A stretch of DNA of 64,000 nucleotides from Bradyrhizobium sp. 195 (GCF_023101665.1 NZ_CP082161.1:6076001-6140000); one strand, 5' to 3'; shown: positions 42,615-51,384, numbered from the stretch's first letter. Numbers and translations: made by a program. Notes: generated from the letters alone by a model not told the origin.

Positions 42615-43504
42615 CTGCCGCGATAGGTCGAATAGCTCCACGGCGTGACCAGCAACGGAACGTGATAGTGGCTTTCCGGCTCGCTGATCGCAAAGCGCAG
42701 CGGGATTTCGTCGAGGAAGGGCGGGTCGGACAGCGGCACATTGCGTGCGGCGTAGTATTTGGCGACGCTGAATCTGAGCTCGTAGCGGCCGATCGGCAGC
42801 GGGCGGCCGCCGATCAACGGCTGGTCGGTGCGACCGTCGGCATTGGTCACCGCGCGCACGATGAGGCGGCTCTCGCCGAGGCTCGCGAGCTCCACCAGCT
42901 CAATCGGGATGCCCGCCGCCGGCTTGCCAATGTGATTGTCCAGCACATGCGTCGACAATTGGCCATGCACCTTCAACTTGTCTTCGGCAATGACGAGCTG
43001 ATCCAGCCGCAGCGCGGAGATGCGGGCGATTTCCTCGATCGCACGCCGCGTCTCGGTCTTGACGATATTGCGCAACCGGATCTCGAAATCGCGCAGCACG
43101 GAATCCTTGGTGTGACGGCGCACGCAGACGATATAGGGAAAGCCAAACTTGTCGCGATAGGCGTTGTTGACGCGCTCGAACGCCGCGTACTCGGCATCCG
43201 AGAGCCGGTCGAGCCCGGCGCTGTTTTGCTCGTCGGTCGATTCCGCCGTGAGTCCGGCGGCGCGCTGCGTTTTGTTGGCGAGATCGGGGTGCGCCCGGAT
43301 CAGCGCCAGTTGCGCGTCCGGCTCAGCACTCTGGATCGCTGCCATCAGCGCCGTGTGCAACTGGTTGATACCGCTAAACGGCCGCTTGCCGGCAAGCTGC
43401 TCGGCGATCCACGGCGAATATTCGACGACGTTGGCAAGTGCCGCGACGAAATCGGCGTTGCTTGCTGCGTTGAGATCGGCCAGCGGGATCTGCGACATCG
43501 TCAT
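42611..43504 (-). CDS. Fused OHCU decarboxylase and 5-hydroxyisourate hydrolase
   Basis: 297 residues with two enzymes in one chain. The N-terminal 165 residues are OHCU decarboxylase (SPWIAEQLAGKRPF, ALIRAHPDLANK, FGFPYIVCVRRH). The C-terminal 110 residues are transthyretin-like HIU hydrolase (LSTHVLDNHIGKPAAG and the terminal YRGS). Together they turn 5-hydroxyisourate into S-allantoin. The enzymes act second and third, in reverse gene order. The ATG overlaps the stop of puuE (TGATG), so the two are coupled. Convergent with the molybdenum subunit gene, sharing four bases. Confidence 0.95.
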   Translation of the reverse strand: MTMSQIPLADLNAASNADFVAALANVVEYSPWIAEQLAGKRPFSGINQLHTALMAAIQSAEPDAQLALIRAHPDLANKTQRAAGLTAESTDEQNSAGLDRLSDAEYAAFERVNNAYRDKFGFPYIVCVRRHTKDSVLRDFEIRLRNIVKTETRRAIEEIARISALRLDQLVIAEDKLKVHGQLSTHVLDNHIGKPAAGIPIELVELASLGESRLIVRAVTNADGRTDQPLIGGRPLPIGRYELRFSVAKYYAARNVPLSDPPFLDEIPLRFAISEPESHYHVPLLVTPWSYSTYRGS

Positions 43505-44439
43505 CAACCGATCTCGAACGCATTGGTCGCGAGATGCGCATGCTTGTCGTGCCAGTGCTGTGCGATCTGCAATCGCGTCGGCACCCAGACGCGCTCGTGC
43601 TTGACGATGTAGTCCAGGAAGCGGATCAACCCGGCAGCACGGCCGGGCCGGCCGGCGAGGCGGCAGTGCAGGCCCACCGACATCATCTTCGGCGCGCTCT
43701 CGCCTTCGGCATAGAGCACGTCGAAGGCATCCTTCAGATAGGTGAAGAACTGCTCGCCTTCGGCAAAGCCCTGCGGGTTGATGAAGCGCATGTCATTGGC
43801 GTCTAGCGTATAGGGAATGATGAGCTGCTTGCCGCTCGCACCCTTGATCCAATAGGGCAGATCGTCGGCATAGGAGTCGCAGAGATAGAGGAAGCCGCCT
43901 TCCTCCATCAGCAGACGGTTGGTATTGATCGAGGAGCGGCCGGTGTACCAGCCGAGGGGGCGCGAACCGGTGGCTTCGGTATGGACGCGGATCGCTTCCG
44001 CGATCTCGGCGCGCTCCTGCGCCTCGGTCATGTCCTTGTGCTCGATCCATTTCAGGCTGTGGCTGGCGATATCCCAGCCCGCCTCCTTCATGGCAGCTAC
44101 GATCTCCGGGTTGCGCTTGAGCGCGGTGGCGACGCCGAACACGGTGGTCGGCCAGTTGCGCGCGGTGAACATCCGCCATAGCCGCCAGAAGCCAGCGCGC
44201 GAGCCATATTCGAACATCGATTCGATATTGGCATGACGCTGGCCCGGCCAGGGCTGCGCGCCGAGCACGTCGGACAGAAACGCTTCCGAGGCGCGATCGC
44301 CGTGCAGGATGTTGTTCTCGCCGCCTTCCTCGAAATTGACGACGAACTGCACCGCGACGCGTGCGTTGCCGGGCCACTCTGGATGCGGCGGGTTGCGGCC
44401 GTAACCGCGGAGATCGCGCGGGTAGCTTATGTCGGTCAC
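43504..44439 (-). CDS. puuE: Allantoinase PuuE (polysaccharide-deacetylase fold)
   Basis: 311 residues. Metal-independent-type allantoinase of the NodB/CE4 fold: YPRDLRGYGRNPPHPEWPG opening, FVVNFEEGGENN, IASHSLKWIEHKDM and YTGRSSINTNRLL. It opens S-allantoin to allantoate in the cytosol. A GTG start follows the stop of the DUF3830 gene with no gap. Within an operon DUF3830-puuE-OHCU/HIU fusion. Confidence 0.93.
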   Translation of the reverse strand: MTDISYPRDLRGYGRNPPHPEWPGNARVAVQFVVNFEEGGENNILHGDRASEAFLSDVLGAQPWPGQRHANIESMFEYGSRAGFWRLWRMFTARNWPTTVFGVATALKRNPEIVAAMKEAGWDIASHSLKWIEHKDMTEAQERAEIAEAIRVHTEATGSRPLGWYTGRSSINTNRLLMEEGGFLYLCDSYADDLPYWIKGASGKQLIIPYTLDANDMRFINPQGFAEGEQFFTYLKDAFDVLYAEGESAPKMMSVGLHCRLAGRPGRAAGLIRFLDYIVKHERVWVPTRLQIAQHWHDKHAHLATNAFEIG

Positions 44440-44853
44440 TCAGACTTCCTCGAAGCGGATCGGCAGGGCGCCCTTCCACAGCACGCTTTTGCCCAGCGTC
44501 GCAAGATTCTCCAGGCCCGAGGTCAGCGTGATGAAGTGGTTGCCGGCGAGCTGGCCCATCTTGCTCGCGAAGTGCACGCTGCCATAGGCCAGCAGGATCT
44601 CGGTCTCGCTGATGCCGCCGGGATAGAGGACGATCTGACCGGGCGCGGGGTAGCTCGTGTGGTTCTCGTAGCCGACGCCGAAGTCGAGATCGCCGAGCGG
44701 CATCCACACCCCCTCGCCGCTCCAACGCACATGGATGATGTGGCTTTCGAACGGCAGCACCTTGCGGAAGGCGGCGACGGTCTTGGGTGCCAGTTGCTCC
44801 TCGAAGCGGGCATCGAAGCTGAAATCGCCCGCACGGATAGCGAGTTTGCCCAT
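44440..44853 (-). CDS. DUF3830 cyclophilin-like protein
   Basis: 137 residues of the DUF3830/cyclophilin-like small barrel fold (FEEQLAPKTVAAFRKVLPFE, then SHIIHVRWSGEGVWMPLGDL). It is the first gene of the allantoin operon. The fold resembles cyclophilins, but no isomerase active site was confirmed. Genes of this family often sit in pyrimidine or purine clusters (recollection). It may process a ureide intermediate or bind a purine. Confidence 0.85.
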   Translation of the reverse strand: MGKLAIRAGDFSFDARFEEQLAPKTVAAFRKVLPFESHIIHVRWSGEGVWMPLGDLDFGVGYENHTSYPAPGQIVLYPGGISETEILLAYGSVHFASKMGQLAGNHFITLTSGLENLATLGKSVLWKGALPIRFEEV

Positions 44854-44942
44854 CTCATCTCTCTGAATCGGGGCCGGTGGCCCACGGAACACTTTCAAGC
44901 AAAGAGCACTCCCGACAGCTTCGCGCAAGTGCCGCGGCCGCA

Positions 44943-45206
44943 TCACCTGCGGTCGTAGGACCAGCCGAAAATGCCGCTCCGCCGCGTCTCCGGTTCCGGC
45001 TCGGCGGCGGGCAGCGGCGCCTCCTTCAGTTCCGCTTGCGGGGGCGCCGGCAGGGTCTCGCATGTCATGGCGTAGACCAGCTTGCCATCCGCGGTACGCC
45101 CGATCGGGGCGCAGGGATCGGAATGCGCCGCATTGGTCTTCGGCGTTTTGGCTTGCGCGGCCGCCGGGGACACCAGCAGCAGCAGGATCAGCAGATATCT
45201 CGACAT
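44943..45206 (-). CDS. Small secreted protein (87 aa)
   Basis: 87 residues with a Sec signal peptide (MSRYLLILLLLVSPAAAQAK). The mature part has two cysteines (SDPCAPIGRTADGKLVYAMT, then CETLPAPPQ) likely linked, and a Pro/Glu-rich tail. AAGG is upstream of the ATG. The DPCxPIGxxxDGKLVY motif recurs in Bradyrhizobium secreted proteins. Function unknown. Confidence 0.8.
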   Translation of the reverse strand: MSRYLLILLLLVSPAAAQAKTPKTNAAHSDPCAPIGRTADGKLVYAMTCETLPAPPQAELKEAPLPAAEPEPETRRSGIFGWSYDRR

Positions 45207-45453
45207 CGTTGTCGCCTTACGGAGCATCGGCCCCATTGAACCGGATTGCAGCAGGCAAGTCCATCGGCGCCAGCGGGCGCGATTGCCGAATAATTGGCCG
45301 GCATGTGCCAACCGATTTGAGCACGGTCTTGGGCAAGACTCGTGTCCCGGACAAGCCGCAACGCCTCCTGGCGTTGCGGCGCAGAGCCGGGGGGGGGAGC
45401 GCTGCGCTGCGTCCGGGGCACGCGAGCGGAGTGTAGCGCGCGCGCTCTCTACC

Positions 45454-45540
45454 CGTCATTGCGAGGAGCCCTTGCGACGAAGCAATCCAGAGTCATTCCG
45501 CAGAAGGATTCTGGATTGCTTCGCTGAGCTCGCAATGACG
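45454..45540. repeat. Palindromic repeat, CGTCATTGCGAG type
   Basis: Outer arms CGTCATTGCGAG (45454-45465) / CTCGCAATGACG (45529-45540), and inner arms GAAGCAATCCAG (45479-45490) / CTGGATTGCTTC (45511-45522). All four arms are perfect. Confidence 0.9.
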
Positions 45541-45575
45541 GAGAATGAGGCGATAGCTCGTCCTCCAACTGACGC

Positions 45576-45678
45576 TGTCATTCCCCGCGCAGGCGGGGAA
45601 TCCAGTACGCCGCGGCTTCTCGGTTCAATCACGGCCGTCTCTGAGTACTGGATCGCCCGGTCAAGCCGGGCGATGACA
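45576..45678. repeat. Palindromic repeat, TCATTCCCCGC type
   Basis: Two nested hairpins: TTCCCCGC-gcag-GCGGGGAA (45581-45600) and TCGCCCGG / CCGGGCGA (45653-45673), joined by TCCAGTAC (45601-45608) / GTACTGGA (45645-45652). Typical of repeats in Bradyrhizobium intergenic DNA. Confidence 0.9.
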
Positions 45679-45773
45679 CCGCGTGTGTGGTTGCGGACAT
45701 GGCTCTTCGATCTCGCGGCTTGAACCACCCGAGCTTTGCTTCGTCTCGTCCCCCTCTCAAATCCAAGAGGGCA

Positions 45774-45880
45774 CAGGGAAGGCCGGGTGCCGGCAGGCAC
45801 CCGCGGTCTGCTGCGCGAATAATGCGCAAAGGAGACCGCACAGCAGCATACAGGTGGTGCCGAACACTCGGCCTTCCCTG
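45774..45880. repeat. Palindromic repeat, CAGGGAAGGCCG type
   Basis: Arms CAGGGAAGGCCG (45774-45785) and CGGCCTTCCCTG (45869-45880), with inner complementary pairs including GGTCT / AGACC. About 107 bases. Confidence 0.85.
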
Positions 45881-46363
45881 CGCGATGGTCGGACGGCTTA
45901 TGCCGTGATCTCCCGGGAGCCGAACTTTCCTCTGGCCTCCCTCGCCCCGCGAATTGGATGATGCAGTCTGCCCGGTTGGGCTCGCTCGCACCTTCGCGAA
46001 AAGCTTGACCGTAGCAACGACGGCCAGGACCACACGGTTTTGCCGTACGCACGGCCCGCCATGTCGCCGCAGTTTTTCCAGCCCTGTCGACGGAGCCGAA
46101 AACTTACAGGCGAGACGAACCTGACAGCGCCGCTCGTCTGCACGCGGGTTTCGAGCTCACAGGGACTACCCGCCCCGCCCGCCCCATCTCGTGCCGCCGC
46201 TGCCGCGTCCACCGCAAGCCCGGCTCGCGATAGTGACGACACAAGATCGCCCCTCTTGGATGAGCCGGGATGAGCGACACATACGACAAAACCGAATTTC
46301 GGTAAAGTGGAATATTTTTGCCGAGGTGGATTGACAGAGGGCGACACAGGGTGCCGCTCGTTC

Positions 46364-46489
46364 CGTCATCCTGAGGTGCGAGTGGCGCGATGCGCATCGC
46401 ATCGCGCCGGGAGCCTCGAAGGATGAACGGCCACAGCCGGGCCGTCGCCCTTCGAGGCTCGCCGAAGAGGCGAGCGCCTCAGGGTGACG
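46364..46489. repeat. Palindromic repeat, CGTCATCCTGAGG type
   Basis: Arms CGTCATCCTGAGG (46364-46376) and CCTCAGGGTGACG (46477-46489), 12 of 13 paired, with inner GCCTCGAAGG / CCTTCGAGGC. Confidence 0.85.
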
Positions 46490-46500
46490 GTGATGGAGCC

Positions 46501-46625
46501 GTAGCCCGGATGGAGCGCAAGCGTAATCCGGGACGGTGCGAGAGGCCGGGCGAGCGGCCCCGGATTGCGCGGAGCCTGTCATCGGGCGGCGCTTCGCGCC
46601 GACCCGTTGGCTCCATCCGAGCTAC
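46501..46625. repeat. Palindromic repeat, GTAGCCCGGATGGAGC type
   Basis: Arms GTAGCCCGGATGGAGC (46501-46516) and GCTCCATCCGAGCTAC (46610-46625), 14 to 15 of 16 paired. It abuts the previous repeat with an 11-base gap. Confidence 0.85.
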
Positions 46626-46700
46626 AACGCAGCAAAAAGGGCGGCACAAAGCACCGCCCTCTTTCGCGCAACCCAATCCGGGCAGCGTCGAAAACGATCG

Positions 46701-47123
46701 TCAATACGGCCCGGAACGGTAGCCCGGATCGTAATAGAACGGACTGCCGCCGCCGTAGCCCGGACCACCATAATAGCCCTGGCCGCCGTAGTAAGGACGC
46801 GAGCCGTAATAATAGCGGTTCTCGTAATAGTCGCGGCGCCGGCTCTCGGCGATCGCACCACCGATCACACCCGCCGCAAGGCCCATGAAGGCGAGACCGG
46901 CAGCGTTCGACCCGCGCCGATAGTAGCGACGGCGGACTGCGCTGAAATCGGTGACGTCGGAGGAGCCCTGCCCGGCCGTGACAGGCTTTGCGGACATCGG
47001 CTCAGCCGGTCCCGGGGACGCCGCAGCCGAGGGCGATATGGAGCTTGCGACCAATGCCAGGCCTGTGAACGCGGCCAGCACCATGTTGCGGCCGGCTGCA
47101 GAAATCATGGGTCCAACAGTCAT
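46701..47123 (-). CDS. Secreted Gly/Tyr-rich protein (140 aa)
   Basis: 140 residues with a Sec signal peptide (MISAAGRNMVLAAFTGLALVAS, cleavage near PSAAA). After a short linker comes a hydrophobic stretch (GLAFMGLAAGVIGGAIAES) and a C-terminal 45-residue tail of Arg, Tyr and Gly (RRRDYYENRYYYGSRPYYGG). Such tails occur in envelope or adhesion-related proteins of Bradyrhizobium. AGGAAGG is upstream of the ATG. The leader carries three GGCAAGA units. Confidence 0.82.
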   Translation of the reverse strand: MTVGPMISAAGRNMVLAAFTGLALVASSISPSAAASPGPAEPMSAKPVTAGQGSSDVTDFSAVRRRYYRRGSNAAGLAFMGLAAGVIGGAIAESRRRDYYENRYYYGSRPYYGGQGYYGGPGYGGGSPFYYDPGYRSGPY

Positions 47124-47437
47124 TTTGACCTTCCTATGCTCTTGCCTAAGTTCTTGCCTAATTCTTGCCCAACGAAGAGATATGCAAACCCTGTTTAATG
47201 CGCAAACCATTGAGATGGTTTCACGTTCGCGGCAATCCGCCACGCTTTGAACGATTGTAAACGAACGACCAAATCGCACCTTGAACCACCGAACCTGAGC
47301 GGATAATGAACAGGCGCGCCGTTTTTCGGTCGCCGTAAGCGTTTTACGTGAACCAACGCATCAACCGACGCCGTCGGGATCGATGCCATTTGAGGGTTCA
47401 CCGTGATCGACGCGTCCTTTTCCCCAAGAGAAATCAG
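47124..47437. other. Intergenic, divergent control region
   Basis: About 310 bases between the divergent Gly/Tyr-rich protein gene and the DUF2798 gene. AT-richer than the flanks, with the tandem repeat near its left end. No gene seen. Confidence 0.4.
47144..47175. repeat. Short tandem repeat in a gene leader
   Basis: Three imperfect copies of a 12-base unit (on the minus strand TTAGGCAAGAAC and variants), ending about 20 bases before the start of the Gly/Tyr-rich protein gene. It could be a regulator-binding or leader element. Confidence 0.5.
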
Positions 47438-47695
47438 ATGATTGCGGTTCGCAAACTGCCGGCGCGTTATGCGCCGATCGTGATGCCATTCGTGCTGTCC
47501 ATCCTCATGACGGCCGTGGTGTCCGTCATTTCAACGCTTCGGAGCTTAGGGGCAACGCCGGCGTTCCTCGCGACGTGGCCCGGCGCCTGGGCCTTGTCCT
47601 GGCTGGTCGCCTTTCCAACGCTGCTCGTGGTGCTGCCGATGGTCCGGCGCATCGTGACGCTGCTCGTCGCGTCCCCATCACAACCAGGCCGATGA
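47438..47695 (+). CDS. DUF2798 membrane protein (85 aa)
   Basis: 85 residues with two transmembrane segments (VMPFVLSILMTAVVSVISTL and WALSWLVAFPTLLVVLPMVR) linked by a short loop: the DUF2798 layout. GAGA precedes MIAVRKLPA. Inner membrane; function unknown. Convergent with the CLC gene. Confidence 0.85.
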   Translation: MIAVRKLPARYAPIVMPFVLSILMTAVVSVISTLRSLGATPAFLATWPGAWALSWLVAFPTLLVVLPMVRRIVTLLVASPSQPGR

Positions 47696-47742
47696 CCGGC
47701 GCGGGCGGCGGATTGAACCTGCCGCCCCGCTTCCAATCGACC

Positions 47743-49479
47743 TTACGACAGCGCGCCGAGCACGCCGCGCGTCGCCTTGTCGATCTCCTCGACATAGCGG
47801 CGGCGGACGAAGTTCTCGGTGAGGAATCCAACCACCTTGCGGCTGTCGGTGGAATCGACCACCGCCAGCATCTCGGCCTCGGCCTCGTCGAACACCGCCA
47901 TCGCCGACTTCACGTTCATTTCCGGGATCAACACGATGTCGATCAGGCGGGCGAGCTCGATCACCTGGATGTCGTCGGCGATGGTATCGAGGTCGCTGGA
48001 GAACAAATCGGGCAGCAGGACGAGGCCGACATATTCGTCAGCATTGTTGACGATGACGATTCCCGGCCGCGAGCCCAGCGCGAACTCGCGGCGCACCGCG
48101 GCAATCGTCGTGGTGGAGGGCACCTTGCCGACGTCGGAGCGCATCAGCCGCTCGACGGTGAGATTGCGCAGCCAGCCGACGTCGTTGGCGCTGCGGATGG
48201 TCTCGCCGCGCAGATGCAGGCGCCAGGTCGAGAAGGAGTGGCCGAACATGAAGCGGACGCATATCGAGGTGACGATGCAGCCGGCGAGCACCACGGCGGT
48301 GACGTCGACATTGCGGGTCATCTCGAGCACCAGGAACGACATGGTCAGGGGACCGCCGACGATGGCGACACCGAGCGTCGCCATGCCCGTCAGCATTGCG
48401 ACCAGCGGATCAATCGCGAAGTTCGGACTGATCAAGAGCAGCACCGCAGCAAAGAACTTTCCGATCAGGCTGCCCACGAACAGTGAGGCGAAGAACAGCC
48501 CGCCGCGAAAGCCCGAGGCGAGCGAGATCAGGCAGGCGGTCACTTTCAAGGCGATGATCAGCGCGATCAGGCCGATCGTCATGTCGTGAAAGAGATCGAG
48601 CACCATGGCGCCGTGCCCGGCTGCCAGCACCTGCGGCGTGATGATGGCGAAGCCACCGACGATGAGACCTCCGATCACCGGACGCAGCCAGACCGGCATC
48701 CAGGCGAACAAGCGCTCGAACATCGGCGAGGAGCGCATCACGGCGATGCCGACGCCGCTGGTGATGAGCGCGAGCCCGATCAGTGCCAGATACTGCTCGA
48801 CGCCGACGGCGCTGACCTTGGGTATCTCCAGCGAGTACGGCGCGCCACCGAGCCATTGCGCGGTCAGGGCGCCCGCGAGCGAAGCCGCCAGGATCGGGGC
48901 GGCGCTGCCGACCGCATAGACGCCGACGATGAGCTCGCAGGCATAGAAGGCGCCGGTGATCGGCGCGCCGAACGCCGCTGCGATCGCGGCGGCAGCGCCG
49001 CAGCCGACCATCAGGCGCAAATCGTTGCGGCGCAGATTGAAGAACTTGCCGAGCAGCGAGGCGATCCCCGAGCCGATTTGCGTATAGCCAGCCTCGAGGC
49101 CGACCGAGGCGCCGCAGCCGTTGGAGATCAGGGTCTGGCTCGACACCACCATGCTGTCGCGCATCGAGAGATTGCCGCCGCGCAGCGCGTTCGCCTCGAT
49201 CGGGTCGACCGCATTCGAGATCTTCATGCGCCGCCGCGACCATTCCATGATTCCGAGCAACAGCCCACCGAGTGCAGGCGCGATCAGTGCCGCCCACGGA
49301 CTGACGCTCGCGTGGGCCGACAAGTGAACATCAACGGGAATTCCGTAGATCACCACATGCGCGATCTGCGCGATATGGGCCATCAGCGTCACGACCGCAC
49401 CGGCCAGCGTGCCGATCACCAGCGCGAGCGGGATCAGGTAGAACTCGTTGCTGCGCAAGAGAGCGCGCAGCCGAACCAT
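47743..49479 (-). CDS. CLC-family chloride channel with CBS domains
   Basis: About 578 residues. Ten or more membrane helices with CLC selectivity motifs: ASVGLEAGYTQIGSGIASLLG (including the gating Glu), GAPITGAFYACE and GFRGGLFFASLFVG. A C-terminal cytosolic part of about 150 residues contains CBS-type repeats (VSTTTIAAVRR; VIELARLIDIVLIPEM). It may transport chloride or exchange chloride for protons. The start at MVRLRALL is a choice; a GTG 17 codons earlier is possible. Confidence 0.9.
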   Translation of the reverse strand: MVRLRALLRSNEFYLIPLALVIGTLAGAVVTLMAHIAQIAHVVIYGIPVDVHLSAHASVSPWAALIAPALGGLLLGIMEWSRRRMKISNAVDPIEANALRGGNLSMRDSMVVSSQTLISNGCGASVGLEAGYTQIGSGIASLLGKFFNLRRNDLRLMVGCGAAAAIAAAFGAPITGAFYACELIVGVYAVGSAAPILAASLAGALTAQWLGGAPYSLEIPKVSAVGVEQYLALIGLALITSGVGIAVMRSSPMFERLFAWMPVWLRPVIGGLIVGGFAIITPQVLAAGHGAMVLDLFHDMTIGLIALIIALKVTACLISLASGFRGGLFFASLFVGSLIGKFFAAVLLLISPNFAIDPLVAMLTGMATLGVAIVGGPLTMSFLVLEMTRNVDVTAVVLAGCIVTSICVRFMFGHSFSTWRLHLRGETIRSANDVGWLRNLTVERLMRSDVGKVPSTTTIAAVRREFALGSRPGIVIVNNADEYVGLVLLPDLFSSDLDTIADDIQVIELARLIDIVLIPEMNVKSAMAVFDEAEAEMLAVVDSTDSRKVVGFLTENFVRRRYVEEIDKATRGVLGALS

Positions 49480-49542
49480 GGTGCGGTTCGTCCCCTTGCG
49501 TTCGACGAGATGCCTGATCCGCGCGAACACCTTCTACCTGCC

Positions 49543-50190
49543 CTACTCTTCCGACAGGCCGTAGCCGGCCATGCGCTGGCGGACCCGCTCGATCTCGTCA
49601 CTGGGGAGCAGCGGCGGTTGTCCGATCTGGAGGCAGCCGTGATATTGCCGGGCCAGCGTCTCGATCTCGACGGCGAGCCACATCGCCTTGTCCAGGGTCT
49701 TGCCGATCGCGATCATGCCGTGATGATCGAGCAGGCAGGCAAGGCGGCCCTCCAGCGCCCGCACCGCATGTTCCGACAGCTCCACCGTGCCGAAGGTGGC
49801 ATAGGGCGCGCAGCGAATGCTGTCGCCGCCAGCTGCCGCGATCATGTAGTGCACGGGCGGGATCTCCATCCCCATGATCGCCAGGATGGTGCAATAGGTC
49901 GGATGCGCATGCACCACGGCGTTGACGTCGGGACGCGACTTCAGGATGTCGCGATGAAACCGCCATTCGCTCGACGGCTTCTGATCGGGCGCGTGTGCGC
50001 CGTCCATGGCCATGAAGACGATCTGGTCCGGCGTCATGGCCTCATAGGGCACGCTGGTCGGCGTGACCAGAAGCCCGTCCACATGCCGGACAGAGATATT
50101 GCCCGAGGTGCCCTGGTTGATGCCGAGCGCGTTCATGCGCCGGCAAGCGTCGATGATGGCCTGTCTCTTGGCGAGCTCGTCCGCAGTCAT
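49543..50190 (-). CDS. Class II aldolase / L-fuculose-phosphate aldolase family
   Basis: 215 residues with the zinc ligands of the family: VVHAHPTYC (HxH) and LDHHGMIAIG, plus NQGTSGNISVR at the phosphate-binding loop. It would cleave a sugar phosphate (fuculose-, ribulose- or similar) to dihydroxyacetone phosphate and an aldehyde. The exact substrate is not predictable. Start MTADELAKR. 12 bases separate its stop from the CLC upstream region on the same strand. Confidence 0.9.
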   Translation of the reverse strand: MTADELAKRQAIIDACRRMNALGINQGTSGNISVRHVDGLLVTPTSVPYEAMTPDQIVFMAMDGAHAPDQKPSSEWRFHRDILKSRPDVNAVVHAHPTYCTILAIMGMEIPPVHYMIAAAGGDSIRCAPYATFGTVELSEHAVRALEGRLACLLDHHGMIAIGKTLDKAMWLAVEIETLARQYHGCLQIGQPPLLPSDEIERVRQRMAGYGLSEE

Positions 50191-50351
50191 CGCATCCCGA
50201 TTTCCTGACGTGGTCTTGTTAGACCCGAAGTACGTCAAAGCAACATGGCAGTGCAAGCGAAAGCGGCCTGGATCCGGTGCCGCCTTGGCGAGGCTCCTGC
50301 CAAACCGTGAAATGGACGGCAAATTCAACGGATTCACTTGATATCGCAGCC

Positions 50352-50978
50352 CTATGACAGGCTGGTCCGGACGGCCGCAATCCCGTTGATCACGAACTGC
50401 ACGGAATAGGCGGCGAGCAGCATGCCGAGGACGCGCGAGAGCACGGCATTGCCGGTGCGCCCGAGGGTGCGCGCGATCAGCTGAGCCGAGACGAAGCACA
50501 GCATGCAGAGCAGGCAGACCGAGACGACGACCGCGATGATGATCGCGAGCCTCGCTCCATGGCCGGCATCGCCGGAAAGGAGCAGCGTGGTCGCAATCGC
50601 GCCCGGGCCGGCCATCATGGGGATGGCCAGGGGAAACACCGCGACGTCGGAAGCGTGCTCGGACGTCGCCTTGTCGGCCTCGCGGGCCTCGCGATGCGGA
50701 CGATCGCCGAAGATCATCTGGTAGGACACGCCGAACAACAGCAGCCCGCCGGCGATCTGGAAGGCGGGGATGCCGATCCCGAGCTGGCGCAGCAGCCAGT
50801 TTCCGACCAGCGCGATCACCACCAGGATCGAGGCGGCGATCAGCGGCGCCCGCAGCGCGATCGTACGCTTGACCTTGTCGGGCATGCCGCCGGTGGCAGC
50901 CAGAAAGGCCGGCGCGAGGCCGACCGGATCGACCACCAGCAGCAGCGTCACGAAGGCGGACAGGGCGAAGTCGAGCAT
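50352..50978 (-). CDS. marC: MarC-family inner-membrane protein
   Basis: 208 residues with six hydrophobic segments and the conserved opening (FVTLLLVVDPVGLAPAFLAA) and mid-protein FPLAIPMMAGPGAI that define MarC/UPF0056. These proteins are in the inner membrane; the function is uncertain (a role in drug resistance was proposed and questioned). Start MLDFALSAF. Confidence 0.92.
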   Translation of the reverse strand: MLDFALSAFVTLLLVVDPVGLAPAFLAATGGMPDKVKRTIALRAPLIAASILVVIALVGNWLLRQLGIGIPAFQIAGGLLLFGVSYQMIFGDRPHREAREADKATSEHASDVAVFPLAIPMMAGPGAIATTLLLSGDAGHGARLAIIIAVVVSVCLLCMLCFVSAQLIARTLGRTGNAVLSRVLGMLLAAYSVQFVINGIAAVRTSLS

Positions 50979-51066
50979 GTGTCGGCGTGGTCCCCGGACG
51001 CTGGAACGATGGCTTCCGGGCAGACTTAGCCCAGCGCCACCGCTTTGCAAATCACTGGAGACGACA

Positions 51067-51273
51067 ATGAGCGATAGTGGAATCGGAATGCTTCTTGGCC
51101 AGCTCTCGGCCAATCTGCTCTGGCTCTGGTTCATCGGAGCCTTCGTGCTCGGCGGGGTTCTCGTCTATGGCGTGATGAAGGCCGGCCACCTGCGCCGCGG
51201 CGAGCGCGCACGGCTCGATCAGGCAACGAAAGAGCGGCAGCGCCAGGAAGATCCCTACAAGCGCCCGACTTGA
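51067..51273 (+). CDS. Small membrane protein (68 aa)
   Basis: 68 residues starting MSDSGIGMLLGQLSANLLWL, with one transmembrane segment (LLWLWFIGAFVLGGVLVYGV) and a charged C-terminus (ERARLDQATKERQRQEDPYKR). GGAG is seven bases before the ATG. Not recognised. Confidence 0.7.
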   Translation: MSDSGIGMLLGQLSANLLWLWFIGAFVLGGVLVYGVMKAGHLRRGERARLDQATKERQRQEDPYKRPT

Positions 51274-51384
51274 GCGACCGCCACGCGCGCGTTGCGGTTT
51301 GGAACTTTCGTTCACCAAACTGCTTTGATCGCCTGAGGATTGAGGAGGGCGAGGCCTTCCCGTGTCACCTCAAGAGGAGGACGT

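Larger units (their letters stand above)
45207..46700. other. Gene-free region made of palindromic repeats
   Basis: About 1.5 kb with no supported gene. Open frames here change strand, start inside repeats and lack ribosome binding sites. At least five different palindromic dispersed repeats are present; each is listed separately. Only 45207-45450, 45890-46360 and the last 70 bases appear to be ordinary spacer. Confidence 0.7.

Noticed and set aside
45456..46582. Several long frames in the repeat region
   Set aside because: They start and end inside palindromes and switch strand; repeats explain the sequence.
51310..51340. EcfG promoter before the DUF892 gene
   Set aside because: A GGAAC is present but CGTT follows after only three bases, not 16-17.
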